Assembly (NCBI GenBank): GCA_035771165.1
Contig: JAWNZC010000408.1
Span: 1,426,001 to 1,490,000, forward strand
Source of the DNA: Paragorgia papillata
Taxonomy: Eukaryota; Cnidaria; Anthozoa; Scleralcyonacea; Coralliidae
DNA: 64,000 bases
Direction: 5' to 3'
Part shown: piece by piece, positions 44,264-55,749 of the stretch
Layout of the letters: every line of letters begins with the position of its first letter
Numbering within the stretch: position 1 is the stretch's first letter
Translations under genes and position numbers: made by a program
Notes under the pieces: generated by a model
Seen by the model: the letters and a program-made list of their open reading frames with translations, nothing else
Database searches by the model: none
Told to the model about the DNA's origin: nothing

Positions 44264-44830
44264 AATTCTATGGCTATTTATTTTGCGCTCAGCCAAGTTG
44301 TTGGAAAATTCTAATTAAACTTTTGTTGTCGACTGTGACCTGCTGAGATTTAAATTATTAGTTTTGTCAAAGCATATAGTCTTTTTGTAGTTAGTAACTA
44401 TTTTGTGTTTTTAAACTTGTTATCATTATTTTCTGTACATTTTATAGTGGTCTTAACTTTTTCATTCATTAAATGCTATTTAAAGATTATATACCATGCA
44501 ATTGTTATCTTTATTATTAATTTACTGGTAATACATAATAAATTATCCTGTGCAGTGATCACAGATTTCTCTAAAGTCAGTATGCTTTCTGGCTATTAAT
44601 GGCAAATTAGTGAGATCAGTGCTTTTCCTTTTTTATGACATCCTGAAACATTTCCTTGTATCACTGACTGGCAAACATTTTTTCTTTGAATAGAAATGGC
44701 ATTAGGATTTATAATGTACCTGAACTCATACAGATCAAGTTTGGGTTGCCTGAGCGTTTCCCTGCAATCCTGATTTGATGGTCTTAACCATCAAATTACT
44801 CTTTAACCATGCACATCGTGACAGATTTCA

Positions 44831-46097
44831 GCCATCAGGACGTATTTTAATCCTTGAAGAAGGAATTGAAAAGAAGTAGGTTGTAATTTTATTAGACTGT
44901 GTTTGTGTTGAGATAAACATTCATTGGGAAACATTGCGGTCCTTCCAACACTTGATAAAAGGTAAAAATTATGTTGTTGCACGTGTACGTGCATCATTCA
45001 GAATTTTCACTCTGTGCTTAACTTGACTCATGCATGGGTTTTTTATGGCAAATTTTGTGATGCTCCATGACAGCTCCAAGCCCAGTTTGACGGTTTCTCT
45101 CATACGTTTCTCTGTAGTCGTCTAATAAAATTTGTATTGAAATGCACGCATGTTAAGTATAGGTTAGTGACCGAAACCGAGGTCACCACGCTGGTTATTA
45201 ACCCGGTATATTGTTATTAAACTGGTATATTGCCTTTAACCACTTGGATAGCGGTATTTTCGACTTTATAGTCAGTTTACCAAGGCCATGCCTACTGACC
45301 GAAGCTTTGCCCGGTGCATGACATAACAGACTTATTTCCCGCTCTAACACGTTTTGGCAAAAGTGATGCGCAACTGCTTGTTGCATTTAGGGCAGGCTAG
45401 TTCTGAGTCACAATCTGTTGTTTTTTTAACGATTTAAAGTAAGAAATAATCGAGAAATATTAACAAAGTGAGACCAAACAAATGCGATCGAGGACCTACT
45501 ATTATTAACCAGCTGTCAAGTCATTCTATCATCGGATAAAGTATAACTTTCTCTGGAAATCATCAAATTCAGATAACCAAATTATATAATGTAGCGTGTA
45601 TATACTAACTTCAATGTCACTTGGTTGGAAATGTCTATTTATCTGCGAATATCTTTTACATCAACAACGACGTGTCGTCGTGTTCCTTTGTAATACCATA
45701 ATATTTATTATTTCTCTTTGCCAAGACGCCTTTGCAACATCTGACGCATGGATGGAATGCTTAATAGACTTATCCTTTCGTGTTTTTTCTCCGGGATTAT
45801 TACTCTACATCCAAATGTTGAACAATTTGCGCCCGGCAGTACTTTTGCTGAGCGTGGCTAAACAGATAACATCTGAAACGTGCCCCTTCTTCCCACGTGA
45901 TCAGCGAACAAAAAGTGTGCGCTTTGAAGTACGCCGCGTTTCCAGACACTTTAATTCTAGGGACCATGGGTAGTCCGATATTTTTTAACAGACTGATGCA
46001 TGTATTGGTGAAATGATTTCCTCCGCGACATGGATTATCATAAATTTGCATGTTCTCATGTGTTGTTTATTGAGCTTTGTCTATTGATCAGCACTAA
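44831..46097. other. Right flank of the duplication, no gene seen
   Basis: Unique sequence begins after GATTTCA at 44824-44830. 45917-45966 is an inverted fragment of the 26470-26535 sequence of unit A. 45596-45973 is open but mostly repeat-derived. Confidence 0.5.
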
Positions 46098-47263
46098 GGG
46101 ACCAGTCATTATTAGACCCCATCCACCGTATACGTTTTCCTAGCGTTTTCATATTGTCTCAGGTAATGAGACGATTGTTTTCTGCTCCCCTGAGGACCGA
46201 GAACAATATAATAACGCTCTGGTAGGGGGCCGGAAGATATTTTGACGGGCCACGAAAAATGTTTGAGCAATGGAGGTGGGGCCATGAAAATATTTTGGGC
46301 ATGAAAGGGGGGGTCACAAAAGCTATTGCAACATACTGAGAACTATATTAAAAATAAGAGAATAACTGAACAGTAATTCATATAAAGTTTCCGTATATAG
46401 AGCGAATACACCAGCACTATCGTCTGAATAATTTTCAGTGTAACAAAGAAAACGCTTCGATTCTGTATATAACTTTCTCTTCACTTAATTGGAGATGCTC
46501 GACATTGATAACAAGACTCAATAAATACAAAAAACAACATTAATTTCCATGATTTCTTGGATATTATGTAAAGACATGCATGCAAATATAAACATTCCTC
46601 CTTTCATAGAATACCAAGATATTTTGCCTAAACAAGGCTAACAAGCTGTCGAGTTTCGGAATGCTCCAAGCCACCAAATTGTTGAAAGTTGTTGTCGGAC
46701 TTGGTGTTTTAGTCGTTTATATATGTAATGAATATTGTGTAGAAGAACTTTAGAAGGAAACATTTCACTATTTTCCTTGCGAGAAAGAAACGTTTAGTAA
46801 TTTGTACTAAAACACCAAGTTACCATGATTTGGCCGAAGGGATTTCGTTTTCAGCAAGAATTAACGTGACAGAAGAGAATAACTCAAAAGAACCTTTCCT
46901 GCACGATCCTAACCATGATCCTTAACCCTAAGTAAACCAAGACCTAATTCCAACATCCCCTTTAGGCGTAACCTAACTCTTACTAAAATAGAAATCACTA
47001 TAAACGAACTAGTGAAGTATATATATTACAAATTCTGCATTCTGTTTGGCTTAAATAATCATTGTCTAACAACGACAGACTACTAATATAATGGGATGAG
47101 ACTTTCACTCTTTCAGGCAAGTTTTCGGATAATTAGTTGGAATAATATGTTGTTTCACAACCACAAGTAAGTTATATGAAAAATATGAGGGGTCATGAAA
47201 AATTTCGGGTGAGCAGAAAAATATCTTCCGGCCCCCTACCCAGCATTAATAATGACTGGTCCC
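46098..47263 (+). mobile_element. PIF/Harbinger-like element, copy 1, TAA TSD
   Basis: The ends GGGACCAGTCATTATTA and its inverse are flanked by TAA (46095-46097 and 47264-47266). Subterminal GGGGGCCGGAAGATATTTT occurs at both ends. The 1166 bp hold no transposase. There is an internal inverted pair GGACTTGGTGTTTTAG / CTAAAACACCAAGT. About 85 bp near 46126-46210 is not shared with copy 2 at 55750-56943, which lies in opposite orientation. Confidence 0.8.
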
Positions 47264-47267
47264 TAAT

Positions 47268-47450
47268 GGACGAGGTTTTGCCAGTTGTTTGTGAAATGAT
47301 TTCCTCGACAACGTGGATTGGCGGGCATGGATCACAACTATATACGTTATCGGTTATTCCCGTGAGGTTTACCGATCACCAGTCAAGGTTTGCCAGGGCG
47401 AGATTTCGCCAGTTGTTTGTGAAATGACTTCCTCGACCCGATGGTTCGAC
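47268..47450 (+). repeat. Degenerate ~90-160-bp repeat, first cluster
   Basis: Repeats of the form GTGAGGTTTACCGATCACC, then TTTCGCCAGTTGTTTGTGA, then ATGACTTCCTCGAC. More copies lie at 49036-49216 and a fragment is at 46011-46030, left of the Harbinger insertion. Removing that element joins them. Confidence 0.7.
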
Positions 47451-47649
47451 GGATAAGTATGGAATTTTCCTTCGGATTAAAATGAGAGCTTGATAAGTTA
47501 TGCAAATTACGGCAGTGAATTTGCATGTGTGAATCCCTGAGGATTCAGAAAGCTATAAATACAGGGAAATGGCCAGAACATGCATCACGTGTAGCACTAC
47601 ACCTAACGACAGCACTAGAGTAAACAAGCACCAGTTAGAGCTTCCTCGT

Positions 47650-48340
47650 GATGTCCGACGACGACCAACAAACTTCTAGTACTTCTCCAGTGCACCGTGG
47701 AAGCCTTCGACCAATTTAAAGCGTACCTGGATCAAACAATTGAAAGTTTATCTTCTGGACTAAGCTCAGAGGCAAGCTCCAGAACACGAAGGCTCGAACG
47801 ACAATCCGAAGGTCAAATCTTGAAATTTCAAGGGAACAAGGACCAGTTTCTCTTTAACACCGAACTTCAAGGCAAACTTAGCGACACCACCGCTCTCCTC
47901 AACAGGCAGGACACCGCCCAAGCGTTATAGACAAACAGTCGACGAAGTCCAGAAGGCTATACATCAAAGACAAAAGAATATTAAGCTAGCAGATAAAAGC
48001 GAAGCTGGGTGGCTTGCCGTCAAGGAATACGAAGCGGAAGAACTGGCCAGCGATTCGGACGACGAGAAAAGGATTAGCCGTCCGTAAGAAGCGACAAAAT
48101 GCGTTTAAGAAAGATAAAACTAGACAGCCTGCTGCTTCAACTTTTCCTCACGTGCGTGCATGGTGGTGACGACTGCAAGCAGCTTTTTCGAAGTGAATAT
48201 AATACTTATAGTACCCCTTCTTTGAGTATCAGTGGCAGGCAAGTGCTTACACGATACCTGCCATCTACACAGTGTTTGCGTTATGCTTTAGTGGTAAGAA
48301 GAAGGAAAATGATTTTCCTTCGGACGAACGTAGTGAGGGA
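47650..48340 (+). pseudogene. Gag-like ORF1 of a retroelement, frameshifted
   Basis: The reading begins with an ATG at 47651 (MSDDDQQTSSTSP), shifts frame near 47700 into FDQFKAYLDQTIESLSSGL and a basic stretch RTRRLERQSEGQ, and shifts again near 47925 into VQKAIHQRQKNIKLADKSEA. It continues with the acidic EYEAEELASDSDDEKR, ending near 48088. A degenerate zinc-knuckle-like stretch (CLRYALVVRR, GRQVLTRYLP) follows. The ADKSE-GW then LASDSDDE pattern is one I associate with ORF1 of cnidarian YR/DIRS-like or gypsy-like elements. No protease, RT or recombinase follows, so the assignment is moderate. Confidence 0.55.
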
Positions 48341-48623
48341 GAAGGAAATAGGTTATTTTGAGGCCACGACGGGATAAGTAATATCACATATCATGAATAA
48401 ACACAAATCCCCGAGGGGCCTCAAAGTAACGTACTTAATTTTCACATGACGAGGTTGACAGGAGTCACAATAGAAAAGAAGTATTGAGGGGAATATTACA
48501 GGGGAATATTATAGGAGAATATTAATCTATTGGTTTGCCATTGTTATCATGCAGGGGGCTATTGAATATATTCCCCGAAAAGAACAAAGGAAACCGAGGC
48601 ATGTGAAAATTAATATAACTTAT
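48341..48623. other. No gene seen
   Basis: AT-rich, with short GGGGAATATTA repeats at 48490-48525. Confidence 0.4.
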
Positions 48624-48815
48624 ATACCACTTTCATAATAGCGACTAATTTCAATATTCTTTTATGTGCATCTTAATAAGCCTTTCTAGCCTCGTTTGTG
48701 ATTCTGCAATTCAAAAGAATCTTTGCTTCACAACGAGGCCAGAAAGGCTCATTTAGATGCACATAAAATAATATTTAAACTGGTGGCCATTATGAAAGTG
48801 GTCTATTGGATTTAA
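48624..48815. repeat. Fold-back MITE
   Basis: Arms of about 75 bases (CCACTTTCATAATAGCG... and ...GGCCATTATGAAAGTGG), with AGCCTTTCT/AGAAAGGCT and CCTCGTT/AACGAGG inner parts. Confidence 0.75.
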
Positions 48816-49325
48816 TATTAAAATTTGAGACTTAATATTTTCCAAATTAAAATATTAATATTTCCTAAAATTTGATACTTAATATGAATCCAATAGGTGT
48901 TTTATTATATCCAACAAATAATTGTGCAATTCGGGTAAATATACCTTGTGCACCTGTCCAAGGGTTGCCGCCCAAAATGTATAGACATTTGATAGGACGA
49001 TTAATTGCGAGGGTATAATAATCACAAACGTTTTTCACGTGAGGTTTATCGATTACCAGCAAGATCAGTGCTAGGGCGAGATTTCGCCAGTTGTTTGTGA
49101 CAGGACTTCCTCGACCAGATGTTTCGAGAGATGATCACATATATGTTACTCAAATCGTGTGAGGTTTATCGATCACCAGTCAAGATTTGCCAAGACGAGA
49201 TTTTGCCAGTTGTTTGGCATTCTCATATCATGCAGAATTTGTAAGGATTTCGAGAAAATTTATGGAAAATCTCGCGTAACACCGAACATGCACATGGACT
49301 CTTATTTATAGCTGATTGTGTCTTC
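48816..49325. repeat. AT-rich spacer with the second cluster of the GTGAGGTTTA repeat
   Basis: 49036-49216 holds two further units of the repeat at 47268-47450. No gene. Confidence 0.6.
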
Positions 49326-50322
49326 GTACCGTACTAATTCGAGACCGGTGTCACAGCGGATTTCGACCCCCCAGTAGATTTGGACCCCCTTTGGCGGATT
49401 TGGAGACCCCTGTTTAAACATTTTTTATACCCAAAACAACCCAGAAAACGATAAATATGTTACATTCATTAATATTCATCTCAAGGCTTCATTTTGATGA
49501 GTCACCATCACTTATTGTTTACAAGCATTCATGGAATCGCGTTGGTCCTAATTGCCATTTCTATCGCTTTTGTTAAAAACCATTAGCGGATACGCGCCGG
49601 GACAATTGACCAAGATTATCTGATATAGATTTTAGTCAAGTAATCTCGTCAGCAATAAATTAAATACTGTTATCAATAGGAACCCTGAACCCATGTAAAA
49701 AGTCACTTCTGTGTTTTGATATACATACATCATGCTGGTGTGTTGTTATTACATTTTTAGTTTTGCAAGCGAACAAATAAAACAAACTTGTGAGATAAAC
49801 GGACAAATATAAGTCTATATTCTCAAACATCCTATTAACCTTGGGTTTATACATCGTGCTTAGTCTTAGACCGCACCGAACTTGAAGGCATGCATTGGTT
49901 TTGATTTTTAAATTACGTTTCCCGCCTGCATGGTATATCCATTGCAACTGAATTATATCTTATTTATTCTTTTCGCTGTTAGCTCGATCGATCGTATAAA
50001 TCACCAGCGTTCTTCACCGTGCTATGGAGAGCGTGGAGATCGCTTTTACTATAACTCTGGTAGTGGTTTCTATTTTACGGTTTGTGTTCTTTATCACTAT
50101 AATATAAAGTGACAAAAAAACTTCAGACTGTTCGCTATTATGAATTTCGTTTATATTATTGTGTTCACACTACATATATTTAACGTTTGGAGGGGGGTCC
50201 AAATCCGCCAACGGGGGTCCATATTTACTGGTAGATTTGGACCGGGGGTTCCAAATCTACTATTAGATTTGGACCAGGGGTCCAAATTAACTGGGACACC
50301 TGTCCCGAATTCGTCCGGTACC
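49326..50322. mobile_element. ~1-kb TIR element with TTTGGACCCCC subterminal repeats
   Basis: The left end (GTACC...AATTCGAGACCGGTGTC) and right end (inverse of GGACAGGTGTCCC...) are imperfect inverted repeats. They contain several GATTTGGACCCCC units on the left and GGGGGTCCAAATC units on the right. Target duplications are not evident. The interior frame 49660-49947 (minus) has no recognisable domain. Confidence 0.6.
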
Positions 50323-50458
50323 ATGCATGTAAAGGTACATGTATAGCCATAGATTACGGTACTGTATACGGCTTTTGGCTTTTCAGTTTTAAGCTCTACA
50401 ATGCTATATTGGGCAGCTACAAGTAATGAGAAAATATATTAGAGATCATGATCTATGA

Positions 50459-50686
50459 AGTCTGGAATTTCCTGAAATATTCGAAGAGCAACTTCAACCG
50501 CTCGTCGACAAGCTGCAGAAGAACAACATGGCTGAGAAGTTTGCCATCGAGTGCGCAAAAATATTGAACAACCCGCAGCTAAATGACAGTCACGTTGATA
50601 TTACAGATGACTTATGGCATTCGGTTGATTGCTTCTCTTTTGGATCGGCCCATGTTATCTCCAGTCTAGATAATGATAAACTGTAG
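50459..50686 (+). pseudogene. Unrecognised coding-like exon fragment
   Basis: A 75-codon open stretch with protein-like composition: EEQLQPLVDKLQKNNMAEKF, then ECAKILNN and DITDDLWHSVDCFSFGSAH, to a TAG at 50684-50686. It follows a possible splice acceptor (TGAAG) and has no ATG at its edge. Codon use looks more gene-like than the surroundings. I do not recognise the family. It may be the last exon of a gene or a relic. Confidence 0.3.
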
Positions 50687-50769
50687 TATATCACTGATGT
50701 GTACCGCCTGTTGTTTTTCTTCTGATGTGCCTGCATCCGATCTAAATGTTCCACGATGCTATGACTACG

Positions 50770-52227
50770 CAGTGAACTCGATGTAAGTTAAAATCTGAAT
50801 ACCTGGAACGCTAACGAAGAACCAAAAAGCGAGGCAAAAAGTTCCAGGCCCCTGCGCGGTTTGTAGGTAGGATTCAGTCTCCCACAAAATGATTTTTACA
50901 CGGCCGCCGGTCTTGAGCGAACTTCGAAGGCTCGAAAAAAGGTTTGAAAAAATTATTTATCAAACTAAACGTGCATTTAATGGTTTCCCATGGTGCAGTG
51001 TTGTTGTTTTTATTGTATAGCAGTCCAAAACTATACCGAGTAAATTAAGCTAGGGATGAAAATAGGCTGAGAAAACAGACGTCCTTTTGCTGGCTAGGAT
51101 GAAAACAGCCAGCTGAAAAGGTGAGAACAAGACTACATGAGTGAGAAAGCTATTCTTGTACGAGTTTGAAGACGTATTGACTATTGATATACTTGATATT
51201 TCATAATATACATCTGTCATTTTCTTATTTCTGCTCCTTTAATTTCTTGTTCGGTTTTGTTAAACGGCCTTTTGTAACTAATGATATTTTAAGAAATAAT
51301 AATAATAATAATAATAAGCTTTATTTCAACAGGGTAACACTATCAGTTAAAAACTGTTCTCCCTAGTGGCCCTGAAACTAATCAGCTATAAAATATTTAC
51401 ATACATTTATATATTATAAATTACATAGTGTATTACAATTGTTAAAAGGATAAGATAAAATACAAAATAAGTTATTATATCTATTTACTAAAAGATCTAC
51501 CTAAAAATGTATATATAATTGGATTATAAACTAAGTTTTACTCATCAACAAACTTTTAAAAGACCTCAAGTTATCAGCATTTCTGGTACTCATTGATAGG
51601 GAGTTCCAGATAGAAGTTGTTGAATATTTAAATGATCTCTTTAATAATTGATTTGTTCTAGGCTTACAACTAGATTGTTTATTTTTCACGTTTATACGTA
51701 TGGCTAGTTGTTGTTTTCGGTACGAATGCGGAATTCTTTTTAGACAAAACGACACATGAAACTGGCACTAACGGCATATTCTGTACTAAGTTTGTGTTGA
51801 TTTTTTGTATCCTCTTTGGAGTAACGAAACTCTAATATATGGTTTATATTATAACGAAAAGTTTGATTTAATTTCTTGACTGACAAACTTCCTGCACGTT
51901 TTGAAAAGATAATGACTTTTACTATAGCAACAAATAAACAATTACTGCATAATTAGTTCGGCAGTATAGCTTAGCACAACCAATCAAAATTTAAAATGTA
52001 CGTTTAGCAAAGCGTGATAAAATGATTCAATAAACAATTTTTCAAACCTTTTCGAGCCTTCGCAGTTCGCTCAAGACCGGTGACCGTGTAAAAAACATCT
52101 TGTGGGAGATTGAAATCTACCTGCAAACCGCGCAGGGGCCTGGAACTTTTTGTCTCACTTTTTGCCCTCCGAATGACTGGACGTTAGCGTTCCAGGTATC
52201 ACATTTTAACTTACATCGAGTTCACTG
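50770..52227. mobile_element. 1.46-kb long-TIR element (CAGTGAACTCGATG ends)
   Basis: The left arm, about 50770-50960, is the inverse of 52035-52227. Shared segments include CAGTGAACTCGATGTAAG, CTGGAACGCTAACG, TTCCAGGCCCCTGCGCGG and CGAACT(T/G)CGAAGGCTCG. The CAGTG start resembles hAT, but the flanks share only CTACG, not 8 bp. It carries a LINE 3' fragment inside. Confidence 0.7.
51296..51850 (-). pseudogene. 3' end of a CR1/L2-type LINE with (TTA)n tail
   Basis: The minus-strand frame 51531-51755 encodes the typical LINE ORF2 C-terminus: LLKRSFKYSTTSIWNSLS, then NLRSFKSLL. A 3' UTR of about 215 bases ends in (TTA)7 at 51296-51316 (plus-strand AAT repeats). 5'-truncated. Confidence 0.75.
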
Positions 52228-53282
52228 GATCTACGTATCCCTAGAGTGTCCTGGTGAGAGATTTGGCTTTCAATTTTCTCCGCTAAATCGCTGCTCATTT
52301 ATCCTCGCCAAATGGGCCGACAGATTCGACGGAAACATTGACATGCGGGCTACGGATTTCAAACCATGTACTGTCTCATAATTTGTGAAACAATCTATTT
52401 GTGTCTGTCAAGTTGTCAACAAAAGTACACGTTTTGTTTTGCACTAGTCCGTTGGTTCCAGCATCATCCCAACCGTTTTGTTTGTGGTCCATCCCAAGCA
52501 ACTCCAGATGTATGGTGTGCCAACGTTTTTGATAGTATCCTGCTTCATTCTTGCCAGTCCAATGCAGTGATGATTTCCAAATTTTAGAAGTGGGGGAACT
52601 CTCACTAAAGTCAAATGGCGGCCATGGCCAATGGGCGTGGCTCCTGTCGTGAAAGTTAATGGGTGTGTAAAAAGACTATTAAAAGCCTGGCTCGGGCTAG
52701 CTGGTTGCTTAACTTGGTTGAAAAACGATCGAGAACACTCATTGACTCGAAGCAAAAATAGTGCGGTGTTGAACGGTGTTCCACTACGTTTAATTTTTGT
52801 TAGGGGGAACGGCGTTCCCCCACCGTAATATTTGTCAGGGGGAACGGCGCTCCCCCGACAAAAAATATAGTGGGTGAACGCCGTTCCCCTGAAAAACATC
52901 ACTGGTCCAATGCATAAATTGAAAAGTTTGTCGCTGGCTATGACCTCGCTCCATGCGACCAAGCATGCACTATTCTGTGACCATGCTGTCAACAATGACT
53001 TATGAAATACATGGTGTACAGTAGTTATTTTGGCTTCGGTGGTTTGTCGTAAGTCAATCGTTTTATTCTATGTTTTGATTGGCTCCAAAGGCATTCTTTT
53101 GTTAACTTACCTTACCTTACCTTACCGCCTCTTTTTTTGCTCATCGACGGTGTGAAATGAATAGCAAATGTCTTTCGCATCTCATTATCGATTTGTTTTG
53201 ATTGGCTAATTTTTCGCATCTTATTATTAATTGTTATTGTTATTTTTATCTGATTGGCTTATTTTTGGTCACATGATTATCT
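52228..53282. other. No convincing gene
   Basis: A minus-strand frame of 183 codons (52444-52995) runs through palindromic GGGGGAACGGCGTTCCCCC repeats (about 52803-52888) and lacks domain-like composition, so it is not called. A (CCTTA)n microsatellite lies at 53107-53126, and a CCGCCTCTTTTT-type spacer follows. Confidence 0.5.
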
Positions 53283-53460
53283 TTCTTATATAAGCTCGTT
53301 GTTCGTTTACACTCTTTACGTTTCTCTCTGACGAAGGGCCTTCGCTCGAAAAGTTAGACTCCTATACGTTCTCTGTTTCTGCAGTATATCTAACGTTACT
53401 ATATATTTCGATTGTTGTTTCAACACTGCCTACGCAGCACGCTACTTTTATACCGTAAAA
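53283..53460 (+). repeat. Repeat W copy 2
   Basis: Includes a TATATAAG box-like start, then GACGAAGGGCCTTCGCTCGAA and GCCTACGCAGCACGCTAC. It matches 43405-43570. Confidence 0.7.
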
Positions 53461-54268
53461 AAGCATGGCTAGAAATCCAGGACACTCAGCGGCAGTGGCC
53501 TGTGGGCTCATATTTAGATGGTAATTTAAATTTGAAAATTCTGATGGGTAAATATCGATCATTTCGGCTATAAACAGAAGTATATAGCAATAAATTAAAG
53601 TAGAGTTATTCGCTAAAATGTCTTATTGACCCATTTCTTACCCAAATATCAAATTACAAAAGGTTTAATCGTCTAGACAGGCCTGTACACTCATACTCAC
53701 AAACATTGCCGCATAAATTTCGGTTATTATTTCTGAATCCACAGTCACATTTAATAATAATAACAGCGGTTAAGACCCTGGCAACCTAGCAACAGCTCCA
53801 TAAGAAATGGCGGACAAGAACCCGAAATTATCGAGGAATGCATTGCTTCTTCACGCCGAGTTCAGTATTTATCTCGGCGCTTGATGGATTAAATTACAAC
53901 GACTCGGCTGCAATAAATCGTACATTTTAAGGTCTTTGGGAACCTATTAAACAACGAAAAAGTGGAACGAACAACTCCGCAAAACAAAGTAACGTTCATC
54001 CCGAGCAAATTCAGACGTTCGCATCGTGGACAAACAACACAGAAGCAGCCAAAATTGGAGCTCCAAAATAAGTGATATAGCAGATTAATAGACTTTAAAC
54101 AGCGAATAAGAGGTATGTTTGTGAGGGGCTCGGGAACCTATTTAGGACGCTCCAAACTTAATAGAAATTGTAGTGCTGAACGATTGTTCAATTTGGTGAA
54201 GTTTTGGACGTTCGCATGTCGGAATTTACAATAGTAAATAACCGAAAATGATTGTTCTTTATATTTCC
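53461..54268. other. No gene recognised
   Basis: An ATGGCGGACAAGAACCCG start at 53807 opens only an 18-codon frame. It may be a decayed first exon. Confidence 0.4.
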
Positions 54269-54272
54269 TTAA

Positions 54273-54761
54273 AGGGCATATGACTCGAAAATTATGTTTG
54301 TCTTATTGAAAAGAACATTTAAAATGATAAAATAACATCTTTTGCAGTTTTTGGTTTCCTTGCTTCGTTTTTGAGATATTCCAGTTTGTTTGATATGCAA
54401 ATGACACGACTTTCTACGTCACACGTGCATAATGGGTATTATGAGTTACCGACAGAAGGTTACATATCTTTGCTATTGTGAAACGAAAGCACTTGGAATT
54501 CTACATGTCTGGTGTTGTGGGTAGAAACACACACATGCTTCCTTTGACTTAAGCCCATGTTTTCATAATAGCAGAGATATGTAACCTTTTCTGATAACTT
54601 ATTATGCACATGTGACGTAAAAAGTTGTGTCATTTGCATATCAAACAAGCTGGAATATCTCAAAAACGAAGCAAGGAAACCAAAAACTGCAAAAGATGTT
54701 ATTTTATCATTTTAAATGTTCTTTTCAATAAGACAAACTTAATTTTCGAGTCATATGCCCT
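54273..54761. mobile_element. Fold-back MITE with TTAA target duplication
   Basis: Nearly the whole 489 bp is an inverted repeat. The ends AGGGCATATGACTCGAAAA and its inverse sit between TTAA (54269-54272 and 54762-54765). TTAA targets are typical of piggyBac and Kolobok. The arms include TATGCAAATGACAC and TTACATATCT. Confidence 0.85.
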
Positions 54762-54765
54762 TTAA

Positions 54766-55587
54766 GAAATCTATTGAAGGACGCCATATTGAATTAATTA
54801 AAAAGGGATTCAGTGCGCATGCTTTGCCGCCATGTTGTCCTCGATTTCTGGCCATGCTAAGTGATTTAAATACGTACCTATACATATCTGCTCTAACAAC
54901 AAGTGATACGCGATCAACTCTTTTAATAGCTTCTGGTAGACACGATCTAATCTCCACAAGAACGTTTTGAAGTTCGCCAAATACGCACTGGTGCATGATC
55001 ATCTTTTTTGCAGCTTTTTCCGCCCTCACTTGCACCGATCTGATTTGCAGGCATGGCGTTTAAGAGCCGTGCTGCTTCGGGGAAAATATTCTTCGACTGT
55101 ATCTTTGATACTTTCCAACCATCTAGCTCTTCTCTGGTAGGTTTGGGGCACCAACCACGCCAGAAAACCGAGTGGCCACCAAAGACGTTGTTCATCCCAT
55201 GCGTCCATCCGTTTAATGTATTTTCCGTTTTTCATTCTTTCCATTATCTTCCAATGGAATCTCTCCGATATATTTACCAAATTTCTTTGATAGGAAGGTG
55301 GATAGATAAAAATATTCACCGCACTCAAGGATACGAATCTTACCTTCCGGATTCTTCTCCAAAATGCGTTGAGTAAAAATCAAGACACAAAACGATGACC
55401 CAACAACAACATAATCGAAGTTGCCGTGTTTACGATGCTCATTCCATTGGCCATCGCTCATGAAGAAAACACTTGTCATCAGGTCATATACAGAAATATT
55501 CTGGGGCCCAGGTAATGTGTAACCATAGCGGTTGGAACTTTTGCTGGCCATTGGTAGAATATAGGTTCTTGCAAGCGTTCTCAGCAC
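54766..55587 (-). pseudogene. GMC-oxidoreductase-like (FAD-binding) pseudogene
   Basis: Minus strand, single exon, at least three frames needed. First segment (55587-55270): GNFDYVVVGSSFC, then IFTQRILEKNPEGKI and ILECGEYF. This is the dinucleotide-binding beta-alpha-beta start of GMC-type oxidoreductases with an atypical Gly motif. Later segments in shifted frames: FGGHSVFWRGWCPKPTREEL, FPEAARLLNAMPANQIG and ELQNVLVEIRSCLPEAI. Frameshifts lie near 55270, 55190-55230 and 55000. The right edge is cut by the TTAA MITE. Lack of introns could mean a processed copy; no poly(A) trace was seen. Confidence 0.5.
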
Positions 55588-55749
55588 TAAAGTCTGACCA
55601 ACAGTTGTAAAATAAACACGACGTAGGCATGTGCATTAATGACTTCCTGGTCGACTGAACTGATTAATTATAGTTTCTATAGTTTAAAGAGGTTACCATC
55701 GTGAAGTACCAACTGGCCTTACGTACACACGTCGTTTTTGTATTGCTTA
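55588..55749 (+). repeat. Dispersed repeat Z, fragment
   Basis: GGTCGACTGAACT...TAATTATAGTTTCTA and the following GAAGTACCAACTGGCCTTAC match 58820-58890 of the tandem pair. Confidence 0.6.

Larger units (their letters stand above)
27937..44823 (+). repeat. Tandem duplication, unit B (16.9 kb)
   Basis: The direct copy of unit A. The A/B junction reads GTGACAGATTTCATTACTTG: its left half matches the right edge of the array (GTGACAGATTTCAGCC at 44820) and its right half matches the left edge in the minisatellite (8128). B-only sequence: 28568-28740, 42715-44263 (plus one AATT), and about 68 bp near 39310-39377. By eye the units differ at only a few positions per hundred in most stretches, less in the MFS gene. 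Confidence 0.95.

Noticed and set aside
45596..45973. 125-codon open frame as a gene
   Set aside because: Its C-terminal part is the inverted repeat fragment shared with 26470-26535, and the rest lacks any recognised motif.
52444..52995. 183-codon minus-strand open frame
   Set aside because: It runs through palindromic GGGGAACGGCGTTCCCC repeats, has no domain-like pattern and lies among other repeats.
53328..53365. CTGACGA...CGAAA in repeat W (also 43434) as a third hammerhead
   Set aside because: The first stem II pair would be A-C, or an extra A must be bulged in the core. No room is left for stem III after GAAACGTT, and stem I is not visible.
54837..55035. Minus-strand frame containing SMARNRGQHGGKACA as part of the GMC gene
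   Set aside because: Only its upstream part (ELQNVLVEIR) fits the oxidoreductase; the remainder is probably unrelated flank near the MITE.
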